64,000 bases of DNA from CAVTTH01 sp963737545 (GCA_963737545.1 CAVTTH010000001.1:1-64000); one strand, 5' to 3'; positions 42,665-53,540 are shown, counted from the first letter of the stretch. Numbers and translations: made by a program. Notes: generated by a model from the letters alone, not told the origin.

Positions 42665-43536
42665 TTAGGGCAGCCGCGGTTTACGGCAAACCAATTGCAT
42701 CGCAACAGCGCTATGCCACCCAAGCGCGCGCGCTATTGTCTGGTGCGTCCAAAATTTCAACCTATCGCGTGCTCCGCGGTTGGGATAGAAATCATCCACT
42801 TCGAAGCGAAGAACATCGAATCCTTCCGCGTCCAGAAGGCGTCTGATCGTGTGCGGCGTAAAATGAGTGAGGTGGATTTCGCCGCCCCAGACCAGCGGTT
42901 CAAATGCTCGCGGGAATTTCCACGGGAAAAGGCGGTGGCGAAGCAAAGGATGCGTCTCGTTTGGAACTGCGATGACAAAATATCCACCGGATCGCAAGAG
43001 TCTTAGGGCCTTCTGCACAGCTCTTTGAGGATCGGGCACATGCTCAAGTACATGCCACATGGTAATTACATCAAAGGATTCATCGTCTACGGCAACTCCG
43101 TGAATTGTCCCACGCGCGTGTCCAATCCCAATTCGCGCGCAGATACTGTGCGCCTGGCCTTTCCGGAAAGCTCCGTTCCTCGCGCATTAAAGCCGGCAGC
43201 ATCCATCCGTTTGAGAAAGCTCGCGTCACCGATGCCGATATCGAGTAAATCGCCGGCGCTATGCAGTCGTTGAACATAACTTGCGCGCCGATCCCACAGG
43301 GCCTCCCACGATTGTCCGCGGGTCTTCCATTCCGCATAGGTGTTTCCCGTATTGTACCATTCAGCGATGATGCTTTGCGTTGGGCGCGGATGCCGGAATA
43401 GCGTTGTGCACCACAAACAACTCACGACGTCCGGAGGAAATGCCAAGGCCCATTTCTCGTGACCACAAACCGGACAGCCCGACAACCTTTCATCTAGCGG
43501 GAGAGGCTCACGCATGCGAGGGGACTGGGCGGTCAT
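42665..43536 (-). CDS. Methyltransferase with N-terminal zinc ribbon, frameshifted
   Basis: The N-terminal part has CPVCGHEKWALAFPPDVVSC with LWC, a four-cysteine zinc ribbon, then DLLDIGIGDASFLKRMDAAG as SAM loop. After a frame change between 43060 and 43087 it continues MWHVLEHVPDPQRAVQKAL and GGYFVIAVPNETH, the type 11 methyltransferase core. The combination is common in sugar-modifying methyltransferases of polysaccharide loci. Confidence 0.78.
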
Positions 43537-43544
43537 TTCATTTG

Positions 43545-44690
43545 CTAGGAAAAAAGCGAATCTATACTTTCACACCGAAGTCTCAGATCCAGGACAGCTG
43601 AACGGTACAGGAACAAGGCTACGCGGCTCGCGACAGATTCCGGAGTTAACATGGCAAATGCAGTCTGCTGCTTCGAAAGACTGACGCGCTCCAAGCCAGG
43701 GGCAACATCAATTTCCGTCTCGCAGTAGACACCCGTCTCGACTTTGCCCACAGCAATGTTCCGAACAAACACAACGGGGGTCCCAACCGCGTTCGCGAGG
43801 TGACGAGGCCCGGAGTCCGGACAAAGGACGACGGCACATCGCTGAAGAAAACAGGCCAGCGGCAGAAGGCGGAGATCACCGGCCATGATCGAAGCTCGCA
43901 GCCCAAATTTATTTTTCAGGCCTCGAAGAGCTTCGGCGTCGCTTCCCGTTCCGCAGAGGACGGTGCGCGCACCGGACAACGATTCGATGTGAGCAACCGA
44001 CTCAGCAAACTTCTCCGCCGGCCAGACACCTGACGGTTGCCGGCTGGTCGCGAAACACGCAACGACCGGCACCACCCGAAGACAATTCGAGATGCTCCCA
44101 GGCTGCTTCCGCTGCGGCCTCGTCCTCCGAAGTGGGGAAGATTTGGGGGCGGAGCGACCAATCTGGCACGCAGCTCGTCACCTGGCCGACAAGATCCCGG
44201 AAATAGGCGGGGTATGGTTGCGGATACTGAATCCTGATCGGAAACGTCACGAGACCGGAAAATCCCTTGTCAGGGTAGCCGATCCGATTCGGAATTTTGA
44301 GCCGGGCCGCGAAGAGCAAGTCGCGCGAGGTCGAACTGCTGTTGTAGCAAAGCGCGACGTCGAATGAATCGGCGGGCATTCGTTTTGCAGCAGAGCGGCT
44401 CAAAATCCGATCTATGTTTGGATTGCCCACCAGCACTTCACCGCAGGCGGCTCGGCCACGTAGGACCAGTGGCATTCCGGCAGGCCCGCACGGAGGTGAG
44501 CGAGGCTGGCGGTATTGTAAAGCACGTCCCCGATGTGATCGGCGCCGAGGATCAGTCCACGACGCCAGGCCTGCGGCGGCGTTTCGCGGTCCGACCTCGA
44601 TAAGGCTCTGAGCAACGGCGAGAGAACCTCGCTCCCGCAGGCGAGCGCATACTTGCCAGAAGAGCGAAAGCGTTTGCGGTTTGGGAGCAT
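43545..44690 (-). CDS. ADP-heptose:LPS heptosyltransferase-like (GT9), two frameshifts
   Basis: Three overlapping frames read as one GT9 protein of about 380 residues: GLILGADHIGDVLYNTASLA (family 9 opening), VLVGNPNIDRILSRSAAKRM with PNRIGYPDKGFSGLVT, and the C-terminal SRQPSGVWPAEKFAESV and VLCPDSGPRHLANAVGTPVV, the donor-binding block. Frame changes lie near 44430 and 44050. Family members add heptose or related sugars to lipid A core or other glycans. It is read opposite to the polymerase gene at 44826. Confidence 0.8.
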
Positions 44691-44825
44691 GACCGGGCCA
44701 ACCCTATCACCTTGCCGAAAAGTGGCGACTCGCGCGTTTCCTGTTTCCGCCCGGGAATCGCGAAGATTTCACGCCGGCACCTTTCGCCAATTGCCTAGAC
44801 GCGTTCGCAAGGGTACCATCGCACC

Positions 44826-46360
44826 ATGGAGACCATTGCGCTAAGGATCGGAGGGGAAAAAATCTACCTCGTAATGGTGATCGCGATGGGCCTCATCACC
44901 GCGGTCTTTCTCGGGGCCATGATTGGGAGTGACCCCATCGTTACAATAGTCACGATTGCGGCTGTTGGTTTTTCACTCGTCTGGCTGGTGCTTGCCCGAA
45001 ACCGTTGGTGGCTGCTCATGCCGGTTGCGGGGACAATCGGAGGATATTTTTACTTCGGATTTAAGCTCTATCCGCACGAAGTCGCGTTAGTGCTGTGCTT
45101 TGTCCCGCTCCTCATCGCCCGGGCTCTTGCGCCCCCGACCCAGCTCGAAAAGAAGCGGTCGCCCTTCCCCCTGGCGATGTACGTCCTGAGCTTTTATTTA
45201 TTCGCACACTGGTTCGGCAGCAACCTTTATAACCGGCTAAACGGGGAGGGTGGCTTCGGCAACGTTACCCGCGCCTATCTTAATGCGCTCTACGTCATCC
45301 TCTTTGTGTTCGCCTTTCGTCGCTATGGCTCGAGCAAGTATATGAGCACGGCATTGCTCCTGACCTATCTCGCGGCTTCGCCCGCGTCCTCATCACCGTC
45401 GTCATCTATCTGTCCAAGAGTTTTGCTTACATTCCGGTGGTCAACTACGTCCTGCCGGGCTCCACCCACTCCGGAGCTGGTGACTTACGCGCTTCCGGGC
45501 TAACGCTCGCTACGCTCGCAGCATGCTACTTTCTGCTCAAGAAGGGCCTCTTCCAGAAGTTGTTCCATGGCGCCGTATTCGCCGCCAGTTTTGTCGCCGT
45601 TCTTTTCGGCTCCGGTCGCAGTGCGTTGGTTTTCGTCTGTCTGGTTCCAATCTTTGCGGCTTTTTTATACCGTAAGGTGATCCCACTCGTCCTGTCGGTT
45701 CTAGTGGTAGGCAGCCTGCTCTTCGCTCTAAACGCCTTCCCTGGTGTCCTGGATAACATGCCCTGGCCAGTCCAGCGGAGTGCTTCCATTCTTCTCGTGA
45801 ACCAGGCCAAAGCGGCTCAATACGGCAAGGCTGTAAGCAGCGATGAGTGGCACGAAAGACTGCGCGAGATCGGCTTCAAAAGGTGGACCAAAGATTACAA
45901 CTCGTTCTTCTTCGGAACGGGGATTCGTCCTTACGATTCGGCGATCGCTGAATTTCGGCCAGGTGCGACAACGAATGAAGATTTCCTGCATTCGTCCGCG
46001 AATGTGGGCGCCTATGAGTCCGGCTGGTGGACGGTCATCGCCGTCACGGGTTTGGTGGGCATTGTCTCGTATCTAGGCGTTCTCCTTTATTTGCTCCGCC
46101 GACTTCTTCCAGTCCTGCTGAAGAAGAAAGTGCGTGACCATCGCCTCGCCTTCGCCTTTCTCGCGGTCTTCAACATCATTATTTGGCTGGGGCTCGGATG
46201 GACGACCGGCGGTTTCCCGAGCACCGAAATCATGTTCGGGTTCCTGGCACTCTTCGCCTTAGAGGATGAGAAGAATGCACGTCGCCCGCTCATCGCACCG
46301 GCAACGGCGCGGGAAATTCGTCCCCACGGACAGCGGCGTGAGTTGTTAGGCGCGAGATGA
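44826..46360 (+). CDS. O-antigen polymerase/ligase-like membrane protein, frameshifted
   Basis: About ten hydrophobic segments and a large loop (KAVSSDEWHERLREIGFKRW to ANVGAYESGWWTVIA) place it with Wzy/WaaL-like polymerases. Conserved bits include GSGRSALVFVCLVPIFAAF and ESGWWTVIAVTGLVGI. One frame change near 45375 links LLLTYLA to RVLITVVIYLSKSFAYIPVV; one missing base explains it. The stop overlaps the next gene (ATGA). It would join glycan repeat units or attach them in the periplasm. Confidence 0.75.
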
Positions 46361-47379
46361 AGGGCGGATCGCGTCCCAACGTAGTTTTTTTCGAACCCTG
46401 GAGCCTCGGCGACGTCCTGATCGCCGCTTCCGCCCTGCGGGAACGCCCAGTTGGAGCGGCGCTTGCCTGCCATTCTTCATGGCATTCCATCGTGCGGGCC
46501 GCCTTCGTCGATCATCCGCCGCCAGATCTTATTCCGGTCGATCTCCCCTACACTACCCGAACTCGCGGGCATGCTTTCGATGCGAGTGGAGGAGACATGG
46601 AAGCCACAGCCTTTGATCCCCAAGTGGTGCTAAGCATACGCGGCGATCCGCGCGATTTCTCTGTGGCGAGAAAATTATTTCCCCGAGCCAAAATCCGAAT
46701 GAAAGGCTGGATCAGATTCCTGGGGCGGAAAAGTGCGCTTGTTAATCTGCCCTATGCGCTTGGTCTTCTGGCCGTGCAGAACCGGTACCGCTCGTGGGCG
46801 GAACTTTCCGGTGTGCCGTACTCCGAGATCGAGCAGAAATACAGCCGCATGCAATCCCTCGCGCCGAGGAACGGCCGGGTAGTCATTCACCTCGGAGCAC
46901 AATGGCGTTCCAAGCAGTTCCCCGATGTTCCCGGATTGCGCGATCATCTGCGGAAATCTGGTCGTGAGGTCATCCTTGTTGCCGCGCCGAATGATCTTTT
47001 GCCCGCGCGTTCGACAGAGACGGAAGTCACCCGCGCGGCCGACCAGGAACTAATCAGACTGCTTCGCTCGGCCGAGCACGTTATTACGAATGACTCCGGG
47101 CCGATGCATCTCGCCGCATTCCTCGGCTGCCGAACAATTACAGTGGTCCGCACCTCTCCCATCGAAGAATGGTTGCCCCCCGCCACCCGCATCGTGCGCT
47201 CGCCGATAACCCCACGCGGCTACCGGCCACATCCGCGTTACATGACAGATGAGGCGCTGCCGGGCTGGCCTTCTGTCTCCGAGATCGCCGCCGCGATACA
47301 ATCGCCCGAATCAGACCGTGGCGACATACAGGACAGCGGCGGCCAGCAGACCTGCGATGTAGCTGGTTCGATCGGTTAA
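46357..47379 (+). CDS. Glycosyltransferase family 9 (heptosyltransferase-like)
   Basis: The intact 340-residue protein has FFEPWSLGDVLIAASALRE at the start, VVIHLGAQWRSKQFPD in the middle and VITNDSGPMHLAAFLGCRTI near the end, matching the ADP-heptose transferase family. It is translationally coupled to the polymerase upstream. The last 20 residues overlap the convergent HAD-UbiA gene by 69 bases, which suggests the true stop may have been shifted by an indel or that the tail is extended. Confidence 0.82.
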   Translation: MKGGSRPNVVFFEPWSLGDVLIAASALRERPVGAALACHSSWHSIVRAAFVDHPPPDLIPVDLPYTTRTRGHAFDASGGDMEATAFDPQVVLSIRGDPRDFSVARKLFPRAKIRMKGWIRFLGRKSALVNLPYALGLLAVQNRYRSWAELSGVPYSEIEQKYSRMQSLAPRNGRVVIHLGAQWRSKQFPDVPGLRDHLRKSGREVILVAAPNDLLPARSTETEVTRAADQELIRLLRSAEHVITNDSGPMHLAAFLGCRTITVVRTSPIEEWLPPATRIVRSPITPRGYRPHPRYMTDEALPGWPSVSEIAAAIQSPESDRGDIQDSGGQQTCDVAGSIG

Positions 47380-48780
47380 GGCGAAGACGACAGGATCCTG
47401 CGGCACTTCTCCGCGGTTAGCTTTAAACCAAAGCCGGGTGATCCAATAAAGAAAGAGCGGACAGAGCAATAGCAGGACGGTCGGATGCCGATAGAGCAGA
47501 CGAACCTCCGGGCTCATCACGTAAAGGACAAGGACGAGAACCGAGATCATTCCGCTGGCCACGCCGAACGTTCCGACCGACTCAAGATCCGTTCGCAAGT
47601 ATCCCCGCCCTGTCGCGGGCGAACCCTCGAGCACGGCGAGCGAACGCAGCTCTGAATAACGCTTGACCATCGCCAGGCCAAAAAAGAAAAAAACCGCGAA
47701 CGCAAGCAACCAATCGGAAACACCGATGCGCGTCGCAGCTCCTCCGGCAAGCAGGCGTAACGCGTAAAAGCAGGCGAGCACGACGACATCCAGCATGACC
47801 ACCCGCTTCAACCAAACCGAATAGGCAATGTTACCAACAAGGTAAACTCCAACGATGGCGAGGAAGACGGAGCCACAAAGGAATCCCAGACCGAGACCGG
47901 CAAGCAGGAGGAACGCAGACACAAGAGCGGCGGAGAGAACTGAAAACTGCCCGGTCGCCAATGCGCGGGATTTTTTCGTGACATGCGCTCGATCGGCCTC
48001 CAAATCGAGCATGTCATTCCACAAATACACGCTCGAAGAAATTAGACTGAAGCTCACAAACGCCAGCGCTCCGGCGAGCATCGTGCCGAGGTCAGTGATT
48101 TTGTGCGAGGTGAGAACTGGAACGAAAACGAGTAAATTCTTTGCCCATTGATGAGGGCGGCATCCTTGAAGAAGAGCCTGAAAGCGACCTGTTGATTTAG
48201 GGAAAGAAGCCGTCACGGGTGCAATCGCATTTACCTCGGCGATGAACTTCGCGCTATTCGAAACGACAACCGCACAACGCGCGGAGCGCCAAACGGCGAG
48301 ATCGGCGCGAGAGTCTCCGACATAATCGAATTGATTCTTTCCGAACTTCTCTTCAAGGGCCCGCGCCTTGGTGATTCCTTTCAAATTTACGCTCCCGTCG
48401 CTCGCCACTACCTCTTCGAAAATCCCGAGGTACTCTTGAACTTTGAGCGCGATTCGTTCATCCGCCGCCGTAACCAGGACCAGCCGTCGACCGCGCTCAT
48501 GCTCGCGACGGAGGTATTGAACAATCTCCGTCCGGTAAGGCAGATGCGCCACACTCGGAGAGGCCTGGTCCACGAGCTGTCGCTTGAGGAAGGCTCGACC
48601 TTTGCAGAACCAAAACGGGACACGGAACAACGAAAATGGCGAACGCTTGATCAGGAGCAGGAGACATTCATGAAGCAGGTCGATCCGCAGCAGCGTCTCA
48701 TCGAGGTCGACACACAGCGGCGGAGCCTCGGGACCCGTAACCCGCATTGCCTCGGTGATGTTGGCGGCTGCCGTTTGCAT
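47311..48780 (-). CDS. HAD phosphatase-UbiA prenyltransferase fusion
   Basis: Residues about 20-200 form a HAD hydrolase: CVDLDETLLRIDLL (nucleophile Asp), LVLVTAADERIALK and FDYVGDSRADLAVWRSA. Residues about 205-489 form a UbiA domain with about eight membrane segments and NDMLDLEADRAHVTKKSRAL, the NDxxDxxxD metal and diphosphate site. The UbiA part resembles decaprenyl-phosphate phosphoribose synthases, which move phosphoribose to a polyprenyl phosphate; the fused phosphatase could then remove the 5-phosphate. In a glycan locus this would supply a lipid-linked pentose donor. The reaction is inferred. Confidence 0.85.
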   Translation of the reverse strand: MQTAAANITEAMRVTGPEAPPLCVDLDETLLRIDLLHECLLLLIKRSPFSLFRVPFWFCKGRAFLKRQLVDQASPSVAHLPYRTEIVQYLRREHERGRRLVLVTAADERIALKVQEYLGIFEEVVASDGSVNLKGITKARALEEKFGKNQFDYVGDSRADLAVWRSARCAVVVSNSAKFIAEVNAIAPVTASFPKSTGRFQALLQGCRPHQWAKNLLVFVPVLTSHKITDLGTMLAGALAFVSFSLISSSVYLWNDMLDLEADRAHVTKKSRALATGQFSVLSAALVSAFLLLAGLGLGFLCGSVFLAIVGVYLVGNIAYSVWLKRVVMLDVVVLACFYALRLLAGGAATRIGVSDWLLAFAVFFFFGLAMVKRYSELRSLAVLEGSPATGRGYLRTDLESVGTFGVASGMISVLVLVLYVMSPEVRLLYRHPTVLLLLCPLFLYWITRLWFKANRGEVPQDPVVFALTDRTSYIAGLLAAAVLYVATV

Positions 48781-48821
48781 TAGTTCATTTTTCAGAGACC
48801 TAGGATATCCGGCCCGAGATC

Positions 48822-50328
48822 ATGTCCAAGCGATTAAAGCTGCTCATCCTGGCGATCTCTACGCTTTTGGTGGGAACGCTCGCAATTTCAAACCAGAGTT
48901 TTTGGATCGACGAAGGCGCCGCCGCGCTCAAGGCGATTCAACCCACGGTGGGGGATTGGTGGGGGTCGTTGCAGGCGGAAGGCAATTCGAATCTCCAACT
49001 CCTTCCGCATCTTTTCTATCTCTGGGCATGGGAAAAGGTTTTCGGACCCAGCGAAGTCGCTTTGCGCGCGGCCAACCTGCCACTCTTGTTTCTGGGACTG
49101 GCGGCCGCTCTTTGGGCACTGCAACATCGACCGAAGCTACAACTGTGGTTTTGTCTGCTCGCACTCATTAATTCCTTCACCTGGTACTACATCTCAGAAG
49201 CGCGCCCATATATACTTCTGTTCGCCGCTTCCTGTATCGCTCTGGGTTCGTTAATCCGAATGACGGAAGAGCTGGACGACTCTTCTCCTTCGCAATTTTC
49301 CTTTGCGGTTTTCTGCGCAGGAATTTTTCTGGTCTCCGCCACCAGTCTGATCGCGGTTCCGTGGGCAATCGCATGGGTCATCTGTTGTGTCTTGCTGGTG
49401 GGACTTCCAAATTTTCTGGCGATGGTTCGAAGGAACGTGTTAACGAGCGTTTGCTTCGTCGCGGGGATGATCGGGCTGGCGGCCTATTACTCCTGGACAT
49501 TGCGCCTGGGTGCGCGCGCCTCCGGTATTGGCACCACTAATTTTTCCAATCTCTTCGTCGTCATCTACGAGCAACTTGGCCTCATTGGACTCGGACCGGG
49601 AAGAACTGAATTGCGCGTAACCGGGGCGAGTGGCCTGCGGCCATACGCCTTCAGTTTATGTCTGGGGCTACTTGCATCACTCCTGCTTTCCTGGGAGGCA
49701 GTTCGGTCGATCCCTCGCTCCTGGTGGACGGGACGGCGGGCTCTCGTGCTCTTTATAGGGATCGTGGTTCCTCTGGTGGCGGTCTTATTCGCAGGCCACG
49801 TCGCGCACGTCCGACTCCTCGGCCGGCATCTGATGCCCCTGTTTCCAATCCTGCTCTTCGGATTGGCTCTCGGCATGCGAAGACTGCAGGACAAAAAATC
49901 CGCGCCTGAGTTTTGTCGCCCTGATCGTGATCCCGCTCATCTTTCTCGCCTCCGCGCTACAAGTGAGGTTCGCTCGGCGGCATTCGCGAGATGATTACCG
50001 TGGGGCGGCTCTCCTCGCTCTCCAAACGATCGCACAGGATGGAACCGTGTGGTGGGCAGCTGATGAAAGCACCGGTCGTTACTATCGGCTTCCTCTTGCC
50101 GAATCGGGCCGCCGACCGGGACAAGGCTCCGTGACTTTTCCGACCACCCAGGAAATGGAAGGCGGAGCGGAGCCGACGCTGATCGTGATCTCCAAGCCGG
50201 ATGTTTACGACCCGTCTGGCGCCATTGCCATTTATGCCGAGAAACACGGCTTTGCCGTGACACACGTGCTGCAATCCTTCCGCATCCTGGAAAAACCCGG
50301 GGTGAAGAAACCGCTTCCCAATTCATGA
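48822..50328 (+). CDS. GT39/ArnT-like membrane glycosyltransferase, frameshifted
   Basis: The protein starts MSKRLKLLILAISTLLVGTL and soon has NQSFWIDEGAAALKAI, the first periplasmic loop with the conserved acidic residue of GT-C enzymes. Further blocks are ISEARPYILLFAASCIALG and RLLGRHLMPLFPILLFGLAL. About ten membrane segments are followed by a C-terminal soluble part (SRDDYRGAALLALQTIAQDG). The frame changes in the A6 tract at 49895-49900; five A's give DKNPRLSFVALIVIPL. It would transfer a sugar from a polyprenyl-phosphate donor. The HAD-UbiA gene next door could make such a donor. Confidence 0.8.
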
Positions 50329-50993
50329 TCGCGAAGTTCCTGTCCGCCTTGCACCGGCCGATCTACGACAAGCGCCTGGAGGTGCTGGTGGCAATCATCA
50401 GCCAGCATCTGGAACCTAACGACCAGGTTCTGGACGTCGGCTGTGGGGGCGGGGCTCTCGGGGCAGCTCTGATCCGAGCGAACCGCGGCAGGAATATTGT
50501 GGTTCACGGACTGGAAAAATATCCCCGTGGCGCAGAGCCGATTCAGGTCGTGCCGTACGACAAGAAGGAATTTCCCTTCGCGGATGCGACTTACGACGTC
50601 GTCATTGTCGCTGATGTCTTACATCACGAAGAGGACTCGGAAGCATTGCTGCGCGAATGCATTCGAGTGTCGCGCCGGCTTGTTATCATCAAGGATCATC
50701 AGATCAGCGGTCCCCTCGCCTACCGGCGTATCTGTCTTATCGATTGGGCCGCGAACGCGCCCTATGGCGTTCGCTGCCTTTATCGTTATAACACCCCGCG
50801 GGAATGGACCGAGTGTCTCGCCCGCCTGGAGCTGAAGCCCATTTTGAGATTGAACAAAATGAACTTGTACCCGCCCGTGGTAAATCTTCTCTTCGGCAGG
50901 TCGCTTCAGTTTCTTGCGATCACACAAATCGAAAAATTGAACTCTAACCGACACGCGACCCTGCCGGTACGGGACGCTAGATCATCAGACTAA
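50325..50993 (+). CDS. SAM-dependent methyltransferase
   Basis: The 222-residue protein has NDQVLDVGCGGGALGAALI, EFPFADATYDVVIVADVLHH and a DHQISGPLAYRRICLIDW segment typical of sugar or lipid-linked methyltransferases in exosortase loci. It overlaps the GT39-like gene by ATGA and is convergent with epsI. The target is unknown. Confidence 0.85.
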   Translation: MIAKFLSALHRPIYDKRLEVLVAIISQHLEPNDQVLDVGCGGGALGAALIRANRGRNIVVHGLEKYPRGAEPIQVVPYDKKEFPFADATYDVVIVADVLHHEEDSEALLRECIRVSRRLVIIKDHQISGPLAYRRICLIDWAANAPYGVRCLYRYNTPREWTECLARLELKPILRLNKMNLYPPVVNLLFGRSLQFLAITQIEKLNSNRHATLPVRDARSSD

Positions 50994-50997
50994 AATT

Positions 50998-51700
50998 TCA
51001 CCGGCTCGCGGTTGCGTTTGCTGAAGTATTGATCTGCGGCAGGAGTTTCTGGATGAAGTCGCGCACCATCGCGTCCGTCTCTGCTTCGTTTCTTCCAAAC
51101 GGTTGCAAACCGTCGGTGATGGTCGCGGCAACCGTGATGTAGGCCCAGCGCTGGTTGTATCCGTAAAGAATTCGGTCCTTGATGTCGATATAAGTCCGTT
51201 CAAAATGCGACGGCGTAATATCCTTCCAGCCGACAAACCAGTAGTAATTCAGGTTGTAGATCGGCATTGTCCCGCCCTGTTTCGTCGGCACCTTCCGCAC
51301 GTTGTGCAAACGGGTCGCCTTCAACTCATGGAGCGGACCGTGGGTAAGTGGAACTGTCACTACGCGGGAATCCGCGATGGTCCACCCTTGGGCGGGGAGA
51401 CATCGTTCCGGACGGTGGATGCTATTGTCCAAATCCTGTCCGGAAAGCACGATCGAGGCGAAGATCTGCCCGCCGCGGCCGTTGGTGTACAATTTACGGG
51501 CAAAAGCCGTGTCCTTCGCCAACATCTGGCAGTTCGAGATCGCTAATCTTTTGATCTTCGCCAAACCAGTCACCGACATACGTCGGCAGGTTCAACTCGA
51601 TACCCTGCGGTGTGGAGTTGGCGACCTTCGGCAGAAAGAACACCGAGCCAAGCGCGACGACCAGGATCACCTGAACAAGAAGCAGGCGCTTAATAGTCAT
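50998..51700 (-). CDS. epsI: EpsI-family exosortase-associated protein, frameshifted
   Basis: The N-terminal frame has a membrane segment (MTIKRLLLVQVILVVALGSV) and LPTYVGDWFGEDQKISDLE. After a shift near 51530 the second frame continues MLAKDTAFARKLYTN, RPERCLPAQGWTIADSRVV, NYYWFVGWKDITPSHFERT and the end. This is the EpsI family, which accompanies exosortases in exopolysaccharide and PEP-CTERM loci and has the CxPxxGW segment seen here as CLPAQGW. The gene overlaps the upstream exosortase by 11 bases. Confidence 0.85.
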
Positions 51701-52637
51701 AGGTTACTTTCTCCGGCATCTTGAGGGCACGCTTCGACACCCCTTTGAAAGACATGTTCAGCAATCGGCTCGTCAGCACCATGACCGCGAGTGCGATCGG
51801 AAAGAAAATGAAGCCGGAATACTCGTGATAGAGCCCGCCGGCGAAACCGGGAAAGCCGAGCTTCGCAATCACGATGATGGTTAGGATGCGTCCGGCGTTG
51901 CCGATGATCGCGAAAACGATGGAAAGCGCGAAGATCGTTACCTTTTTCCAAAGTTTCTTCTCGACGATGTGCACGTAGATCGCAGTGATCATCATCATCG
52001 CGATCAGCGATCGAATGCCACTGCAGCCTTCGGAGATGTCGAAGCCCCAGCTTCCGTCCATTGCTCGCAGCGTTGTGCCGACGGCGTACACCTTGATACC
52101 GAGAAGTCCGCTAAGGCGCTCAACGATGCCGGTGATCATGAATTGCAACCGGAAACTGGTTTGCTCGATCGCCGAAAGCGGGATGAGAAAAATCAAGAAG
52201 GCCGAGGGGAAGGCAAGAATGCGAGCGACCTGTTTGCCCCAGACGAAGAGCAGAACGCCCGAAAAAAGCAGCGGTAACGCCGCAAGGGCCATCCGGGCCT
52301 GAAGTGCGCGCGCTGCCACGACATAAAGGAGCGCCCCCAGACCGATGAGCAGAAGGCCCCAATTACTGCCTTCTTTCTTCGCCTTGGCCAGCGCCTCGCG
52401 GTGATACCAGATGAGGAAAAGAAAAACGAACGGAACCAGCTTGCTGTGCTCCTGATTGTATTCGGGCTTCCACCGGATCCAAGCCCAGTGGGCGATCGGC
52501 AGATTGGCATAGAGCGGCAAAAGTCCGTAAAAATAGACGAATATCCCGAGCAGCGTGGCCAGCAGCAAGGCGTGGAGCGGATTGCGTCTCATCCAGTCGA
52601 GACTTTGTCGAACCGCGGTGGAAACTCCCTGGCCCAT
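51690..52637 (-). CDS. Exosortase (archaeosortase/exosortase family)
   Basis: From the ATG at 52637 the 315-residue membrane protein has about eight segments. It has the complete exosortase catalytic set: Cys in ISEGCSGIRSL, Arg in GNAGRILTI and His in LYHEYSGF. Exosortases cut PEP-CTERM-type sorting signals and hand proteins over to the cell surface, often with exopolysaccharide production. It overlaps epsI. The upstream extension of the frame is basic and without homology, hence the later start. No PEP-CTERM protein was recognised in the window. Confidence 0.92.
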   Translation of the reverse strand: MGQGVSTAVRQSLDWMRRNPLHALLLATLLGIFVYFYGLLPLYANLPIAHWAWIRWKPEYNQEHSKLVPFVFLFLIWYHREALAKAKKEGSNWGLLLIGLGALLYVVAARALQARMALAALPLLFSGVLLFVWGKQVARILAFPSAFLIFLIPLSAIEQTSFRLQFMITGIVERLSGLLGIKVYAVGTTLRAMDGSWGFDISEGCSGIRSLIAMMMITAIYVHIVEKKLWKKVTIFALSIVFAIIGNAGRILTIIVIAKLGFPGFAGGLYHEYSGFIFFPIALAVMVLTSRLLNMSFKGVSKRALKMPEKVTYDY

Positions 52638-52733
52638 GAGGAGCGGCAATGGTAAAGCGAACCGGCCAGAAAAGCAACGGATGCGCAACGCTCGCTTTAC
52701 CAGCGGAAGCTTCTGCGGATGGTTCCTCGCCGC

Positions 52734-53495
52734 ATGAGAGCAATTGATATCCTCGGAACTCCGTTGGTCGTGACGACCTACGAACAACTCAGCGAGGAAT
52801 GCCAGAAGCTCGCCCGGAGCGACCGCCCCTGGGCGATCGATCTTACGAACACGCAAATCGTCACGATGCGCCGGCACATACCGACCTTTCGGGAATTAAC
52901 CAGCCGCATTGACTTTTTCGTGCCGGACGGCATGCCTCTGATCTGGAGCTTAAATCGCCATGGCGCGGGGCTAACGGATCGTGTTTACGGTCCGAAATTC
53001 ATGCGCCATTGCCTCCTTCACAGTCCGGCTCCGTTCACGCATTATCTTCTTGGCGGTTCGCCGGAATGTCTCGCGGCCCTTCGGGGGCGACTGCTCGCGG
53101 AGCAACCGGGGCTCAAGATTATCGGAAGCCAGCACGGATATTTCAAAGCCGAGGACGAGGAAGAGATCGTTCGAGAGATCAATTCGCTTTCACCGGATTT
53201 CATCTGGATCGGTCTTGGAACGCCGAAGCAACAAGCGTGGATTCACCGGCACAAAGCGGGCATCAGACGCGGCGTCATTCTCGCCGTTGGTTTCGCTTTC
53301 GACGTCAACGCGGGGACAAAGCCCGACGCGCCCGACTGGATGCAGCGTCGCGGTCTGACCTGGCTCTTCCGCACCGTAAGCGAGCCACAGCGCCTGGCGA
53401 TGCGATATCTGCGTTACAACACGCTTTTCCTTTTTTATCTTTGCAAAGACGCGCTCTTCAAGCGAGGCAGCGCGGGCAATTCGCCGATCGCATAG
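52734..53495 (+). CDS. WecG/TagA/CpsF-family glycosyltransferase (GT26)
   Basis: From the ATG at 52734 the 253-residue protein reads MRAIDILGTPLVVTTYEQLS, then RIDFFVPDGMPLIWSLN, YLLGGSPECLAALRGRLL and IWIGLGTPKQQAWIHRH, all signature blocks of family 26 transferases (WecG, TagA). These add N-acetylmannosamine or N-acetylmannosaminuronate to a lipid-linked sugar early in glycan assembly. The gene is divergent from the exosortase, with 96 bases between the starts that must hold both promoters. Confidence 0.9.
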   Translation: MRAIDILGTPLVVTTYEQLSEECQKLARSDRPWAIDLTNTQIVTMRRHIPTFRELTSRIDFFVPDGMPLIWSLNRHGAGLTDRVYGPKFMRHCLLHSPAPFTHYLLGGSPECLAALRGRLLAEQPGLKIIGSQHGYFKAEDEEEIVREINSLSPDFIWIGLGTPKQQAWIHRHKAGIRRGVILAVGFAFDVNAGTKPDAPDWMQRRGLTWLFRTVSEPQRLAMRYLRYNTLFLFYLCKDALFKRGSAGNSPIA

Positions 53496-53540
53496 ATCGA
53501 CAAGGTTCAATCAAACTTTTCGCCCGAATTTCTTCTCCAG

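Noticed and set aside
46300..47379. Pseudogene status for the GT9 gene because of its 69-base overlap with the HAD-UbiA gene
   Set aside because: All family motifs are in one frame; only the last residues are odd, which is compatible with a short tail extension.
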